64,000 nucleotides of DNA from Ostrinia nubilalis (GCF_963855985.1 NC_087092.1:8494001-8558000); one strand, 5' to 3'; positions 1-11,429 are shown, counted from the first letter of the stretch. Notes: a model not told the origin generated them from the letters alone. Numbers and translations are program-made.

Positions 1-719
1 CCGACGCGCTGCGCGAGGAGTGCGCGCGTCTGCAGGTACGTGAATGTGGCTTTTATTCACATAGTCTTAAGGCTCAAAGTTCAGCAATACCTTTATAACA
101 AAACAAATACTTCAACATACATCTAATGTAATAATGAACAAGAAGCGCCAGCTCGAGGAGGCGGCCGACGCGCTGCGCGAGGAGTGCGCGCGTCTGCAGG
201 TACGTCAATGTGGCTTTTATTTACATAGTCTTAAGGCTCAAAGTTCAGCAAGAATAACCTTTACAGCAGAACAAATAAAAGTCCTCCAATGTTTGCAACA
301 ACATTGCAACATACATCTAATTTAATATTGAACAAGAAGCGCCAGCTCGAGGAGGCCGCCGACGCGCTGCGCGAGGAGTGCGCGCGTCTGCAGGTACGTG
401 CATGTGGCTTTTATTTACATAGTCTTAAGGCTCAAAGTTCAGCAACAATAACCTTTATAACAGAACAATAACATACATCTAATGTAATATTGAACAAGAA
501 GCGCCAGCTCGAGGAGGCCGCCGACGCGCTGCGCGAGGAGTGCGCGCGTCTGCAGGTACGTCAATGTGGCTTTTATTCACATAGTCTTAAGGTTCAAAGT
601 TCAGCAATACCTTTATAACAGAACAAATACTTCAACATACATATAATGTAATAATGAACAAAAAGCGCCAGCTCGAGGAGGCGGCCGACGCGCTGCGTGA
701 GGAGTGCACGCGTCTGCAA
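1..719 (+). repeat. Tandem array of a 57-nt Khc exon with its donor and flanking intron
   Basis: Five copies of a unit of 162-194 bp. Each holds a 57-nt segment coding [19 protein letters not shown] followed by the donor GTACGT: 1-35 (partial), 143-199, 337-393, 499-555 and 663-719. The spacers are also repeats of each other (shared words such as ATAGTCTTAAGG and CAACATACATCTAAT). The first four copies are nearly identical. The fifth has A-to-T in the peptide, a CAA end codon, and AACAAG changed to AACAAA, so the only AG at the expected acceptor is lost. Acceptors in the other copies are AACAAG without a pyrimidine tract, so they may be donor-bearing 3' exon pieces rather than complete exons. 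Length is a multiple of three and phase 0, so any number could be included without a frameshift. Confidence 0.85.
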
Positions 720-3700
720 GTACGTGGCTTTTAAATCACCACCAGTATCCAGCTTTAGGTCATCACTACAATGATTGTGGCATTTCTTTAGGCCGCGGAG
801 CGCGTGCAAATCGCGGCGGCAGAACAATTTGCTGACTTGATGTAAATCACCAGTACTCGCCTTTTTTGTGTTGAGCGGCTATTCTGGTTCTATCAAATCC
901 CAGTATCAATGCCGCCACTGTTTCCTTTACAATTCGCCTCCGAGTCCGTGTACCCGGCTTTACGTCGTCACTATAAATGATTGTATTTGTGTAGGCCGCG
1001 GAGCGCGTGCAACTCGCGGCGGCGGAACAGCGCGCCGACTCGCAGCTGCGCGGCGCGCTCGAGGCGCAGCTGGAGCAGCTCCGCTCGGCGCACGCCACGC
1101 AGCTGGCCGCGCTGCGCGACGAGCTCGCCGCCAACCAGCGCCAGCACCAGGAGCTCAAGGAGTGAGTACCGCCGGGCTCTTGTCCGTTTCAGACACCCTT
1201 TAAGGCCTCAGCCTCGAACTTAGCGGACAGCGGGGCGGCGGCGCGGGAGCGGCATGATCTCATGCGTAAAATCAAATAGACCGGTTCTCGAAAACAGCGC
1301 GCCGACTCGCAGCTGCGCGGCGCGCTCGAGGCGCAGCTGGAGCAGCTCCGCTCGGCGCACGCCACGCAGCTGGCCGCGCTGCGCGACGAGCTCGCCGCCA
1401 ACCAGCGCCAGCACCAGGAGCTCAAGGAGTGAGTACCGCTGGGCTCTTGTCCGTTTCAGACACCCTTTATACCGGTTGCAGACCAAGAGCTAAGCTAAGT
1501 TAGTTTCGTAAGGCCTCAGCCTCGAACTTAGCGGGCAGCGGGGCGGCGGCGGCGGCGGCGCGGGAGCGGGGCGGGCAACGCAGACCCGTTCTCGAAACCA
1601 GCGGGCAGCTCGCGCGGTGCTTTAGCGGCGAAGTGTTGTGTTCGGGGTTGTGTTGTCGAGATATTTGTTTTTATTGGCGAACGAAATGTCTGAACAACGG
1701 CGACAATTTTATTTCGATTCAAATTTATTCCTAACGCTCGATTTATTGTGGGCAAAAGAAGGAGTGCGCTGCCCGCTCGTTGCCCGCTCCCTCGCCGCTG
1801 CCCGCTCGTTGTCCGCTGCCGCCCCGCTGCCGCGCCGCTGTTTTCGAGAACCGGTCTATTTGATTTTACGCATAAGATCCTGCCGCTCCCGCGCCGCCGC
1901 CGCCGCCGCCCCGCTGCCCGCTAAGTTCGAGGCTGAGGCCTTAAGCTCGCATAGCTGACGCAGTTTCCCATAGTCGTGTGTAGACTGAAAACTATGCCAA
2001 TTCTATGGGAAACTGCGTCAGCTATGCGAGCTAAACGAAAGTAACTTAGCTTAGCTCTTGGTCTGCAACCGGCATTATGCGCAAATTGACAAACGGTAGC
2101 AATCTGCCAAATTCGCAAATTGCCAAATGCGCAAAATGTCAAGTTTTAAAAATGTCCAGTTGTTTAGGCTTAATAATAAAAGTCAAGTAATTGGCAGAAC
2201 TTTTAATCATTAAAATGTTAATGTTTTTTTTAAACCATAAAACCGTAATATAAAAACATTTTTAAAACTTGTCATTTTGCGAATTTGACAATTTGCGCAT
2301 TTGACATTTTGCGAATTTGGCAAATTGCGACCGCTTGACAATTTGCGAATTTGACAATTTGCGCATAGAGGTCAGACATAATGCCGTATCTGCTCGAGGA
2401 GTTGTAGGTCTAGCGCATAACTTAATGCCTGAGGCTTAGAGCGGCACGAGAGGGTATTAATGTTGACGTCAAACGACAGCGAGACTTCAGATTTGTATGC
2501 TCTGTCAGGTCATAATATGTCAATGTCACCTTTTCCTACTCAGACAGCTTAGCCGTGGCTACTCGAGGAGTGAGTACCTTCGGCCATCTCTTGCACGTTT
2601 CCAGCAAAAGCCGTCCACTGCTGCATAAAGACCTTCCCCAAGAATTTCCACAACCACGGGTTCTGCTCTATGCAGCTATTTTTACACACTCGGAAAATCT
2701 GCTTAAGGAGTCAGCACCCTCGGCATTTGGTTTCCAGCTTAGCCGTAGCTCTTGAAATGAGTGACTGGCTGTTAGAGAAGCTAGTTGCACTGCACGATGA
2801 CATTTTCCCTACCAAGCCATAACTGCAGACGCTCCAGAAATCACTACATAGTTGGACGTTTTGAGTGTTCTGAAAGCACTAGGAGTGTTATTTTACCTCA
2901 GCACTTAGGTCAGGGTTAGGTTTAGGAGTTCCAGGATGCACACCCCCTCAAACGTTCACAACCCACTTCGATAGTATTATTTTGCAACAATCATTGTAAA
3001 AATAACTTGTACACATACTTGTGACCACATTCTGACTGTTTTAATTTGTTGCAGCACCTACCAAGAACTGACCCTGGCGCGCCAGCAGCTGCAGGACGAC
3101 TACGAGAAGCTGAAGCGCGAGGAGGCCGACAAGTCCGCCAAGCTCAAGGAGCTCATGTTAGTGTCGCGCCCGCGCCGCCACCTCGACAAGGCCGAGAAGG
3201 AGGTCGCCAACCAGCAAACGCTGTGGAAAGACGAAGGCGACTTTAAAGACTACATCCTGTCCCCGAAAAAGCAGAGGCTAGGCTTCTACGGGATGAGCCT
3301 CGACCGGCCCTCGGCCAAAGAGGAGAAGTCGCTCTCGGCACTCCCCAAGCCCTCCCCCCCGCGCCACACCTGCAACATCCACCCCCTCCAGCTCCACCTG
3401 CTCATCTCCGTCACCATGATCCTCCTCACCCATCGCTACCCGCAGATTGTCGTTTTGGTTTAGCTTACCCATCTCTGTGATACTCGTGGATCTCTGCACC
3501 TGCGATTAGACAATATTATTTACAGTGCCTTTATCGATTGAATTGAATGAATTACACATATTATACAGTGATCGAGTGGTCGTGTTCGAGAGAGATCCAT
3601 GAACCGATTTTTTTATGCTTTCATCGTAACGACTAGCTTATTATACTAGTTATCAAAAGCAATAACCACTAGCAAATAATATCGATAATGTTTATGAGCC

Positions 3701-6700
3701 GGTTGTGTGAACATATTTTTATTTTTAACGCATTTTTTTGAATGCTTTGCTTTAATTATGATGCTAGTCAAGTCTCAATCTATAATAATTCAACAGTTCG
3801 ATTACTAATGACGTTTTGTTCGTTGTTTGGCTGATGCAATATATACCTTGCACAAAGGCAATTTTGTTTCGGCGAAATAACGGTCAAATAGAGGTAATCG
3901 TAGCGTTTAAAATACATATACAAACATATTTTTAAATGTATTGTCGCTTGAAAATTACTTCATGACGTAGCATTTATAAAACGTAGCATGTTTGATGTTG
4001 ATATGTATTTGTGAATGAGCATGATGATTATTTAACTTTGAGTATTATCTATCATTGTAATAGGAAAATTTATATTTAAAGTAGAGACCATATATTTTTA
4101 TTAAAGTAGTCATGGCTAGGTGTTCGTGGATGTTTATTAGTAATAATTAACTGGTCGGTACTTTACACATTAACTAGGTTAAATTCGCGTTCAAGATGTG
4201 GAAACATTGGTGCATTTTATGTTGTGTTGAAAAATAACACTGCCTTTGTTATCGTTGTTGTTTAGCTAAATATTTGACTGTCACAAAATAGGTTCAATTA
4301 TTTAAAGAACATTTTCGTAATCGAGTTCCTTGAAGTGTATTGTGCAAGACCTTCAAACGATGCGAAGGGTTTCTAAACCGAGCAATAAGATGCTATCGAC
4401 GTGTAAATAACGCTGTAAATAATAATTGAGTGTTTGTATAGAGAGTTGGTTAATATTTTTATTAAAATATTTTTCTATTTAAAAGGACGACCATTTCTCA
4501 TGATTTGATTCGGTCCTTGCCTTATTGAATTGTTACGCGATTTATTCGTACCTTGCATCGTCCGCGGGTGCATGTATACCTCGGGATCGCGTATGTTACC
4601 GCAATATCGTACAAATATAATACAAACGTATTTAGTAAAAAGTTAGTACTTAGTATAAATAGGTGATATGGAACCATTTTGTAATTAGGAATCCTAAAAT
4701 TAGAGGCTATTTTTTAGATGAAATGTTACAGATAAGTTTTAAGCAATGCATTTAAATAAGGGAACATTATACTATTATTATCATTCCGTTATCAGCATTT
4801 ATTTTATTATTTTAAATATATTGTGCCATCATCATCAACATTAATACTGCATGATTCGTCAATCCGATTCCGTTCCTCACCCCCGCCTTTTATCTGCTTG
4901 GTTGTATTTATCGATATTTGTTCCTAGAGTCCACGTCACTTCCCCTAGTCTATGTGCACTCGAAATGCCGAAGAGTGATTGTCGCCTTCGTCTGTTGGTG
5001 AATGCTCGTGTAAACAGAGAACTTGTAAAAACCAAAGTGTATTAACAACCTCAGTTCTCTATTTAGACGATTGACTGTCATGTCCTTTGTATGGTTTAAT
5101 CTAGAACCGTAAAAACCTTTCCGTAGTAAACTAAACATTAGAATTTCTAGATTAAAACCGATGACAATGAAGCGACAAAAACGAATATGTCGTTGCGATG
5201 TCAACGAACACAAAAGTAGTCGATGTAAGATCGTTGTAGTTGTAGTGCGAGGTCTTGTAACGCCTTCCGCTTTTTAATTTTGAGTTGTCATTTTATTCCG
5301 CACGTATCCCATTCATACTCATTCTGCCGAGAGTTGGCATATTCTAAAATATTTCGGCCTAAGCACGGGGCGGCGATATTTATGGATGGGTGCGTACGGA
5401 AGATATGATAACTCAGATACTGTTGCAGGTAATCACGTTTAGATGGTAACTTTTATGTTAGATTTTATGTGGGGTTAAAACTTATTGCGTATTCAATTTG
5501 AACAGTCAAAGCGTGGAGCGACGAGAGCAAGCCCGCGCCGACCTCAAGGGCTTGGAAGACACCGTCGCCAAGGAGCTCCAGACTCTGCACAACCTACGCA
5601 AACTCTTCGTACAAGACCTGCAGGTAAGGCATTCTTCTTAAATCCTGTTTACACCGTGATTCATGATTATGAAAGCAAGATAAAAATACATAATATTTAT
5701 ACAGATTAATCTAGATCTAAATAGAGCCTTCGACATTATCTTGTGTTGTTTGTTTTTATAAATACTTGTTATTTCTGTGTTATTGTGATTTGTTCCGTTA
5801 TTTATAATCTTATCTTCGTCAATGTATTCAAGCGGTCACTATAAAGTGTTATCGTTCTTCGCTTGTTTTCCTGATTTCTAGAGTTCCTCGGGGAGTTCAT
5901 TTTGAACCTATCGCCCATTTGTCGGAAGTGACGAAACGTTAGAAATAATTATGCCACCTCATTGCTAACACTTCTAACTCGAATTAGCTTTTGCAAAATG
6001 TACAAAGATCTCGATCGTTCCACCAGGCCAGAATAAAGAAGTCTACCAACTCGGAGGAGGGCGCCGAGGAAGAAGGCGGCTCGCTCGCTCAGAAGCAGAA
6101 GATCTCGTTCCTGGAGAACAACCTGGAGCAGCTGACGAAGGTTCACAAGCAGCTGGTGCGCGACAACGCCGACCTGCGCTGCGAGCTGCCCAAGCTCGAG
6201 AAGCGGCTGCGTGCCACCATGGAACGCGTCAAGGCGCTCGAGACCGCGCTCAAGGTGAGATGACCTTTGCAGATACCTAGCGGGCAGCGAGCTATGCTGG
6301 TATACGGGACTATTCCCACCACTGCAACTCCTGTGTAGCCAGGATCTACAGCTTGACCGCCAATAAAAACCCAATCAGTGAAGGTCAAGTTTGCTGGTAT
6401 AGGAGAAAATTTATATCCGGATACGATAGTCGCGCTGAGGTTTCCGGCTACTGGGACCGCAATTAACTGGGACTGCGGTCCCAGTCGCTGGATCCATAAA
6501 AATTAAATATTTTTCTTTCAGCGACTAGGACCACTCATAGATAACTTAAAAAAATATATTATTCAAGCCAAAATCGGTACAGTACTAAAATGTATGTGTG
6601 GTCCCAGTTGCCGGAAGAAAATTATTTATTTTTTACGGATCCGACGGTTGGGACCGCGGTCCTAGTTAATTGCGGTCTCAGTCGCCGGAAACCTCGTCAT

Positions 6701-8809
6701 GCTGACGTCTTGCGTATTCTGACTGATTTGTGTGTTCTGTATTCAAATAGTACATTCGTGTGAGCATGCGTTCGCCTCAACTTTCGTTGCGTGACCACTC
6801 GCTTACAACATTCACAAGTCACTCGCTGATCACTGAGTTTGTGAGCTACCATAAGTTTGAACGCTCGAAACCGTAATATGTAATAACAAAGCATTCTCGC
6901 CGGTTCAGTGCTGCTAACTGGACTTTATGTCGTGTCAGCAGCTCGCAAACCACGCCCACTTTATTTGCAATTCTTGACGGATTTCCCAGAGTACGTTATA
7001 TCATCCAAAACTGACTTTTAAGACTTATGCTAGCTAGACGAAACTAGTTACAATTACTTTGCAGACAGGCGGTTTTATAATATCTAATTTTAATTCGCAG
7101 GAAGCTAAAGAGGGAGCAATGCGTGACCGCAAGAGGTACCAATTTGAAGTGGACAGAATCAAGGAGGCAGTCCGCGCTAAGAATCTCGCCCGAAGAGGCC
7201 CACAGGCGCAAATCGGTAAGTCTCTTTTACTAACTTTATATGTATATTTTCCTTCAAATTAAGTTATATTTAATTATAGTAGTTTTGTCGAACCAATAAT
7301 TAATTTTCATTTGATCAGTTCATTATGCCCGTGACAGGAGGAACTCAACATTACTAAACAGACCGTAGGCGCGGTGAAAGCAGCGCTTTCGTAATGATTG
7401 CTAATACATACTACAATGTACGATTAGCAGGAAACGTTCAATAACGTTCCTTGTAGTACAGTAACGGGTAACATAAATTTTATTAGCGATTAATGAAACC
7501 GAAATCGTACTGAATATCTGTAAAAAATAAATTAAAGAATGTGAAGAATGCTGCTCAGTTTAAGGATAGTGACAGTTTAATCTGTTTTAATTGATTTTGT
7601 TAACATACTAGCTGACCCGGAGAACTTTGTACCGCCTATGTTCATTAGAAAGTAGGATTCTAGTGGTGAAGGAATTTTTCAAATCGGCCTAGTAATTCAA
7701 TATTCAATATAAACAAACAAGCGATTAAATGTTTCTAATGTTAGTGTAGATTTATTGTAGGCGCACACTAACTCGCGACTCCGCGAGTCTGACGCCAAGA
7801 GTGCGAAGCTTAGAACAAAATATGTACATGAGATTGTCGGCCGTAGCCTGTCGTCGCCGAGCTGTCGTTGTCGCTTATCGTCTAGTGTGCGCCTACACTT
7901 AACAAAGTTGACGGGATGTATAGGAGCAACCCACTACCACCCATGGCCATACCAACCTTGCGGTTATACTGGCCGAATCGGGAGAGGTGCGGGGAATTGC
8001 GGCTGCCAAAGGCAGGTTGCACTCCACCGCACCACACCACTTCTTCACTCCCTACAAGTTATTTTCTCTTCGTCCTTGTCCCATCGTAGCAGTTCTCCCC
8101 CTTCAGGGGCTGTATGTATAGGAGCAGCGTGTAATAATTGTATGTGTCCGCAGCCAAGCCGATCCGCGCCGGCGGCGGGCACCTGGTGGGTGGCGCGCCG
8201 GGCGTGGTGCGGCCGCAGCCCGCGCAGGACATCAAGCGGAAGTCCATCATCGTGGGCGCCAGGGGTGAGTGACCTTTGACGCATTTTTTTTATAGGTGGC
8301 AGTAAAAACGGACAAAAGACATTCGGCTCAGCGTAAGCTCCGTGCAGCGCTGGTTTATAATCGGTGCCAATATTAGCATATACCTCAAAATAATTAACCC
8401 AATCTTCCAGCACATAAAAATTTAAAAATTAGGAGAGAGCAACGCGCAACCGCGCTTTCCCCAAACAAGATACTCCGCAGACTGCAGATTGTCGGCCAAT
8501 AGTTGGATCGGTTTTGAATTTGTATGGGGAATCGGCCTATACCAAATCGGTGTAATGTGCTTCCATACATGTTTATTCTGATCAACAGCCTGACAAAACT
8601 ATCGGACGCCTAAGTCTGTAGACTGCAGGGAGTATTAAGATGTTGAAATTTATTTTAAATAATGCTCTGCATGCTAAGGTCTACCAGGGTTGTTTGTCAT
8701 AACCTACTATACCCTACTATAGAGATAGCCCACATTCTTTTATACTTTGTTGTCAGGTCAAGGAGATTTTGCTTACATAAATAACGTTTCTTTTTCAGAT
8801 GAGAGTTGA
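1..8809 (+). CDS. Khc: Kinesin-1 heavy chain, 3' part (5' end outside window)
   Basis: C-terminal half of the kinesin-1 motor: coiled-coil stalk and cargo-binding/autoinhibitory tail, not the motor domain. Exons supported by phase: a 57-nt exon (partial copy 1-35, full copies to 719), then 995-1161, 3055-3156, 5506-5623, 6027-6254, 7101-7215, 8154-8264 and 8799-8809 (stop TGA 8807-8809). Family-diagnostic stretches are [20 protein letters not shown] (5506 exon), [20 protein letters not shown] and [20 protein letters not shown] (6027 exon), and [20 protein letters not shown] then RRGPQAQI (7101 exon), the kinesin-1 tail. The inferred C-terminus is ...SIIVGARDES. If the donor at 8265 is not used, the frame instead ends GARGE at 8270-8272. 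All joins keep frame (phases 0, 2, 2, 0, 0, 1, 1). Introns are crowded with repeats and contain duplicated exon pieces, listed separately. Identity is near certain; which copy of the first exon is spliced is not. Confidence 0.95.
735..845 (+). pseudogene. Diverged partial copy of the next Khc exon, with in-frame stop
   Basis: The 3' flank of intron plus acceptor TTTCTTTAG and the first 36-40 nt of the exon at 995 are repeated here. Starting at 792 it reads [12 protein letters not shown], then diverges to FADLM and hits TAA at 843-845 in the frame that follows the 57-nt exon. The upstream intron piece resembles 946-994. If spliced, it would end the protein. No donor is evident. It looks like a decayed tandem duplicate. 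Confidence 0.7.
1298..1428 (+). pseudogene. Duplicated 3' three-quarters of Khc exon 995-1161
   Basis: 131 nt, essentially identical to 1031-1161, preceded by AAAACAG (a possible acceptor) and followed by the same GTGAGT donor and about 40 bp of intron. It begins at a codon boundary (CGC, residues [20 protein letters not shown]) and ends in phase 2, like the parent exon. It could in principle replace the parent exon after the phase-0 upstream exon, giving a coil 12 residues shorter. It cannot follow the parent exon in frame. Confidence 0.75.
1472..2072. mobile_element. Inverted-repeat element in a Khc intron, with a smaller insertion in its right arm
   Basis: The left end CCGGTTGCAGACCAAGAGCT (1472) recurs inverted at 2053-2072. 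Both continue inward through AAGGCCTCAGCCTCGAACTT and a GC-rich (GGC)n stretch (left arm to about 1600, right arm about 1838-2072). The right arm is interrupted by the hairpin at 1941-2033. A related single arm lies at 1203-1297. The centre (about 1640-1765) has a short ORF starting [15 protein letters not shown] that I do not recognise. Non-autonomous DNA transposon; superfamily not determined. Confidence 0.7.
1941..2033. mobile_element. Small hairpin element with 30-bp perfect inverted arms
   Basis: Arms at 1944-1973 (begins AGCTCGCATAGCTGACGCAG) and 2003-2032 are perfect reverse complements, with a 29-nt loop. The element splits the right arm of the 1472-2072 element, as comparison with the intact left arm shows. 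It is therefore the younger insertion. Too short to code for anything. Confidence 0.75.
2076..2367. mobile_element. Palindromic element built of GCGAATTTGACAATTTGCG-like words
   Basis: Ends TATGCGCAAATTG (2076) and CAATTTGCGCATA (2355-2367) are inverted. Each arm contains several reiterations of (A/T)TTTGC GCATTTGRCAATTTGCG. An AT-rich centre separates the arms. It resembles a MITE with subterminal repeats. No coding capacity. Confidence 0.6.
3055..3463 (+). CDS. Candidate alternative 3' end of Khc (read-through of donor at 3157)
   Basis: The normal exon is 3055-3156 with donor GTTAGT at 3157, joining ELI to [10 protein letters not shown] in the exon at 5506. If the donor is ignored, the same frame stays open for another 102 codons to TAG at 3461-3463. 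Those codons are strikingly rich in third-position G/C (runs of CGC, CTC, GAC, AAG, GCC) until about 3430, as in real exons of this gene and unlike the AT-rich introns. The extension begins [20 protein letters not shown] and ends in a hydrophobic stretch ([12 protein letters not shown] ... IVVLV). It would yield a kinesin lacking the cargo-binding tail. I do not recognise the extension as a known domain. No canonical AATAAA was seen nearby. Confidence 0.4.
3464..5505 (+). other. AT-rich Khc intron or alternative 3'UTR
   Basis: About 2 kb without credible exons or recognised transposons. It is AT-rich, and ATTAAA words occur near 4100 and 4465, but no AATAAA was found. If the read-through end at 3463 is real, this would be its 3'UTR. 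Otherwise it is plain intron. Confidence 0.4.
6437..6695. mobile_element. MITE-like element, about 59-bp terminal inverted repeats
   Basis: Starts GAGGTTTCCGGCTACTGGGA and ends as the imperfect reverse complement GTCGCCGGAAACCTC. The arms contain several GGGACCGC / GCGGTCCC words. The centre is AT-rich with no ORF. It lies in the intron between Khc exons 6027-6254 and 7101-7215. Confidence 0.7.
7611..7690. repeat. Fragment of a dispersed lepidopteran repeat (CTAGCTGACCCGG type)
   Basis: Begins CTAGCTGACCCGGAGAACTT. A longer copy with the same start lies at 29023. Its family is uncertain (Helitron or SINE relic). Confidence 0.5.
7756..7897. mobile_element. Short MITE with TGTAGGCGCACACTA termini
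   Basis: TGTAGGCGCACACTA (7756-7770) is exactly inverted at 7883-7897. About 140 bp, no ORF, in the intron before Khc exon 8154. Confidence 0.75.
8473..8632. mobile_element. Short MITE flanked by TA
   Basis: Ends CTCCGCAGACTGCAGA and, inverted, CTCCCTGCAGTCTACAGA, with a TA on each side. The inner arms share GTCGGCCAATAGTT / AACTATCGGACGCC. A related copy is at 31521-31686. It lies in the last Khc intron. Confidence 0.6.
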
Positions 8810-9530
8810 AGAGGTGGCTGTTACATAATAGTGAATTTAAATGAAACATCCTAGATGTACCTAACACGTGAAGCGGAAAAGTCACATAAATATTGTACCC
8901 TTATTATACTATGTGTTTATGAAAGCCTAATTATAAGCTCTATCACAGAAAAAAATACTAAAAATATCGTAGAAGTCTCGTATATGCTTATTTTTTTGAG
9001 CTATCTAATCTTACAATCGATAAGTGCACATGGATTTAGAACTTAATAGCTTTTCGCTAATTAATAGGTCAGGTTTCATATAAATTCGTTAATGATTATA
9101 TTATGATTAGGTACCCGTGCAAAAGTATTATGAAATGTGAGCAGACCCGAAGCTTCGTTGGTCTTTGATGTTGCTATTTTTAATAAATCAGATAAACTAT
9201 ATATTTTTATGAAATGACTAAGTATAACATTTAGTTATTCAATTAAATGCCAGACGCATTGTTTTCTAAATGAAATGACCCTAAAATTAAGTGTTTTAAT
9301 CTTATGGGAAGAAATGTGACGTAACAAGGTATATCGAATGTTCAGTACAAAGAAATACCGAGCCAGTTACCAATTTCCGTATGAAAAACATCAAAATATG
9401 AACGTCAACATTCCTTCCCGGTGGAATAAAGCAACGGTTTCAAAGATGCAATATGTTTTTATCGTTAAGAATAAGCTGTGAATCGTTTGCAGACTTGCAT
9501 ATGCTACCGCACAAATAAAATCAAAAATAT
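8810..9530 (+). terminator. Khc 3'UTR with two poly(A) signals
   Basis: After the stop at 8807-8809 the sequence is AT-rich. AATAAA occurs at 9425-9430 and again at 9514-9519, the latter followed by an A-rich stretch. The second is the likelier transcript end. Confidence 0.55.
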
Positions 9531-9759
9531 AAAAAAAATACAAAAAAAAATGTGTATCTACGGCCGTACATGTCTAATATTCCGCGTGTGGTGGCAAATG
9601 CATAAGAGTGCGCATCATCGTAAATGTGTAGATGTGTAGTTTAAGCTTCTTTAATATATATTTTTATATATTGTGATAAGCGATGTTATGCCGATATGTC
9701 AGCATTTATATAGATAACACGACACTAAGTACTCGTTATATGTACACGGACAAGGAGTC

Positions 9760-9933
9760 ATGAGTGATAACGACAGGCAGAGCGCGCCCGCCGGCCGGCG
9801 CCAGTGGCTGGGCGACTTGCTGCACAGCAAGTTCCCTGCCAGCAGCCACGCTCGCGCGCCAGGCGGGCTCCCGACAACATTAGTGGGCGATTTTTGTATT
9901 CGCCAGCAGAATACGAAAATCTCTTCCAACTAA
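9760..9933 (+). other. Isolated GC-rich island with a 57-codon ORF
   Basis: ATG at 9760, TAA at 9931-9933. It begins MSDNDRQSAPAGRRQWLGDL. Third positions are almost all G or C for the first 30 codons, but the opposite strand reading of the same island is equally GC3-rich, so strand cannot be decided. It may be an exon of an unassigned gene, a CpG island, or chance. I do not recognise the peptide. Confidence 0.2.
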
Positions 9934-11231
9934 AACATTTTGCTCTGGTAACTTAACACGTTGATACGATTCAACAACAGACTTTTTAGAAAAAAACGTA
10001 GTAACACTTTCCGATATTAAAAAAATACAGTTTTGCGTAGGTTATCATTCATATCGCCTTTCGCGCTTGGACCTCATGATTACGCGTTTTCTTCACGATG
10101 CTTCTTGAGCTGTGATGATTTTTTTAGCAAATTATTTCTTATTTGGGTGGCGTTTCGCGTAATTTACTTAGTGGTATATTAGTCATTAAGTTTCAAGATT
10201 GGCTTTCACTTCATAACAGTTGTATAAGTAATGGCGATCGCTTACATGTCTAACATTGCCATTTACATAACACTCATTCGCAGGTTGGTAATAAAATAAA
10301 TGTTAAAGCAGTTTTCCTGTCAGCTACTAGTGTTAAAGCTTACCTTAACACGTTTGGATTTTAATGGGGTAATATGCAGTTATTATAATAAACTCACTTA
10401 ATTTGAATAGAGTCAGCTTCATAGTAGATCTGTAACTCGTGTAAGTACTTATGAAATAATCACTTGGGCCGGGCGCCCGCGAGGAGTTATGGAACTGTCC
10501 GCAGTGCTCAGAAAACCAAAGATAAATCACAACGTTTAGATTTATTACCTATTCGAGATTATTTACCAGCTGAAATTTAAGCCCACAATTACTCAATGGT
10601 TCCAAAGCTCCTTAGTGTGTTGCAATACATTGTATAATTTAGGTGTAAAGTTGATAGTAAATTATTTCCCCTCTTAAGCTATACTGATTTTATTATATTT
10701 TATTTATTGATCATAAACCTAAATTATCTTGTTTTTTCTTTCATTTTAGGAGATAATACGCTTTTTTTACATACCTCTATACATTATTTTGTAATCATGA
10801 TCAAATATATTTTTTGCATTCAAAACTGGAGATTTCTACAAAGATACATTCCAGGAGTATAGGATATGTGTCTTTGTTTATCTTTAAGTTAGTTGTTTTG
10901 TTAAAAATATAGATAAATAAGAGGCTATCCTCGGTTTCCACTCGCCTGTTGCATAGATAGCTCAAACCGGAGGTCGACGCTGCTTCTACTTGGATGGGCG
11001 AACCCCAAACCGGAAGGCTTGCCTTTGCACCAAGTGATTTAGTTCGTATTGACATCTTTTGTATGATGTATTTAATATATAGGAAATTCTCGAAGAGAGT
11101 GTTGTCTTGATTTTTATTTATTACGAAAATAAAATTATGAATTTCATTTGCTAGAGAGCGCCTTTTTATTTAAAAACAGACCCTTTTCCTCTTAGAATAA
11201 CGACACACACACCATTTTACAGTTTTTATTT
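9934..11231. other. Intergenic DNA, no gene seen
   Basis: AT-rich unique-looking sequence between Khc and the Helitron-like element. No ORF with coding character and no structured repeat recognised. Confidence 0.5.
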
Positions 11232-11429
11232 TCCTGCTAATATTATAAATGCGAAAGTTTGGATGTCATGATGTCTGGATGTTACTCTTTCACGCAAAAT
11301 CTACTGAACGGATTTTGATGAAACTTTACAGTATTATTGTTTATAACCCAGATTAACATATAGGCTATAATTTATGACGATCTGTGACAAACTAAATTTC
11401 ACGCGGGTGAAGCCGCGGGCAAAAGCTAG
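11232..11429 (+). mobile_element. Short Helitron-like element (Lep1 type)
   Basis: Begins TCCTGCTAATATTATAAATG and ends with a small hairpin region (CGCGGGTGAAGCCGCGGGC) followed by AAAAGCTAG and a T. A TC start, a CTAG end and a hairpin just before the end are the marks of Helitrons. This end is common in Lepidoptera. Non-coding. Other ends of the family are at 47745-47878 and 59496-59545 (both inverted). Confidence 0.6.

Noticed and set aside
847..1425. Ser/Cys/Ala-rich ORFs on the - strand (847-1158, 1189-1425)
   Set aside because: They are antisense to the duplicated Khc coiled-coil exon and owe their openness to its GC-rich codons.
8045..8413. 122-codon - strand ORF
   Set aside because: It overlaps the Khc exon 8154-8264 in antisense and has no recognisable motif.
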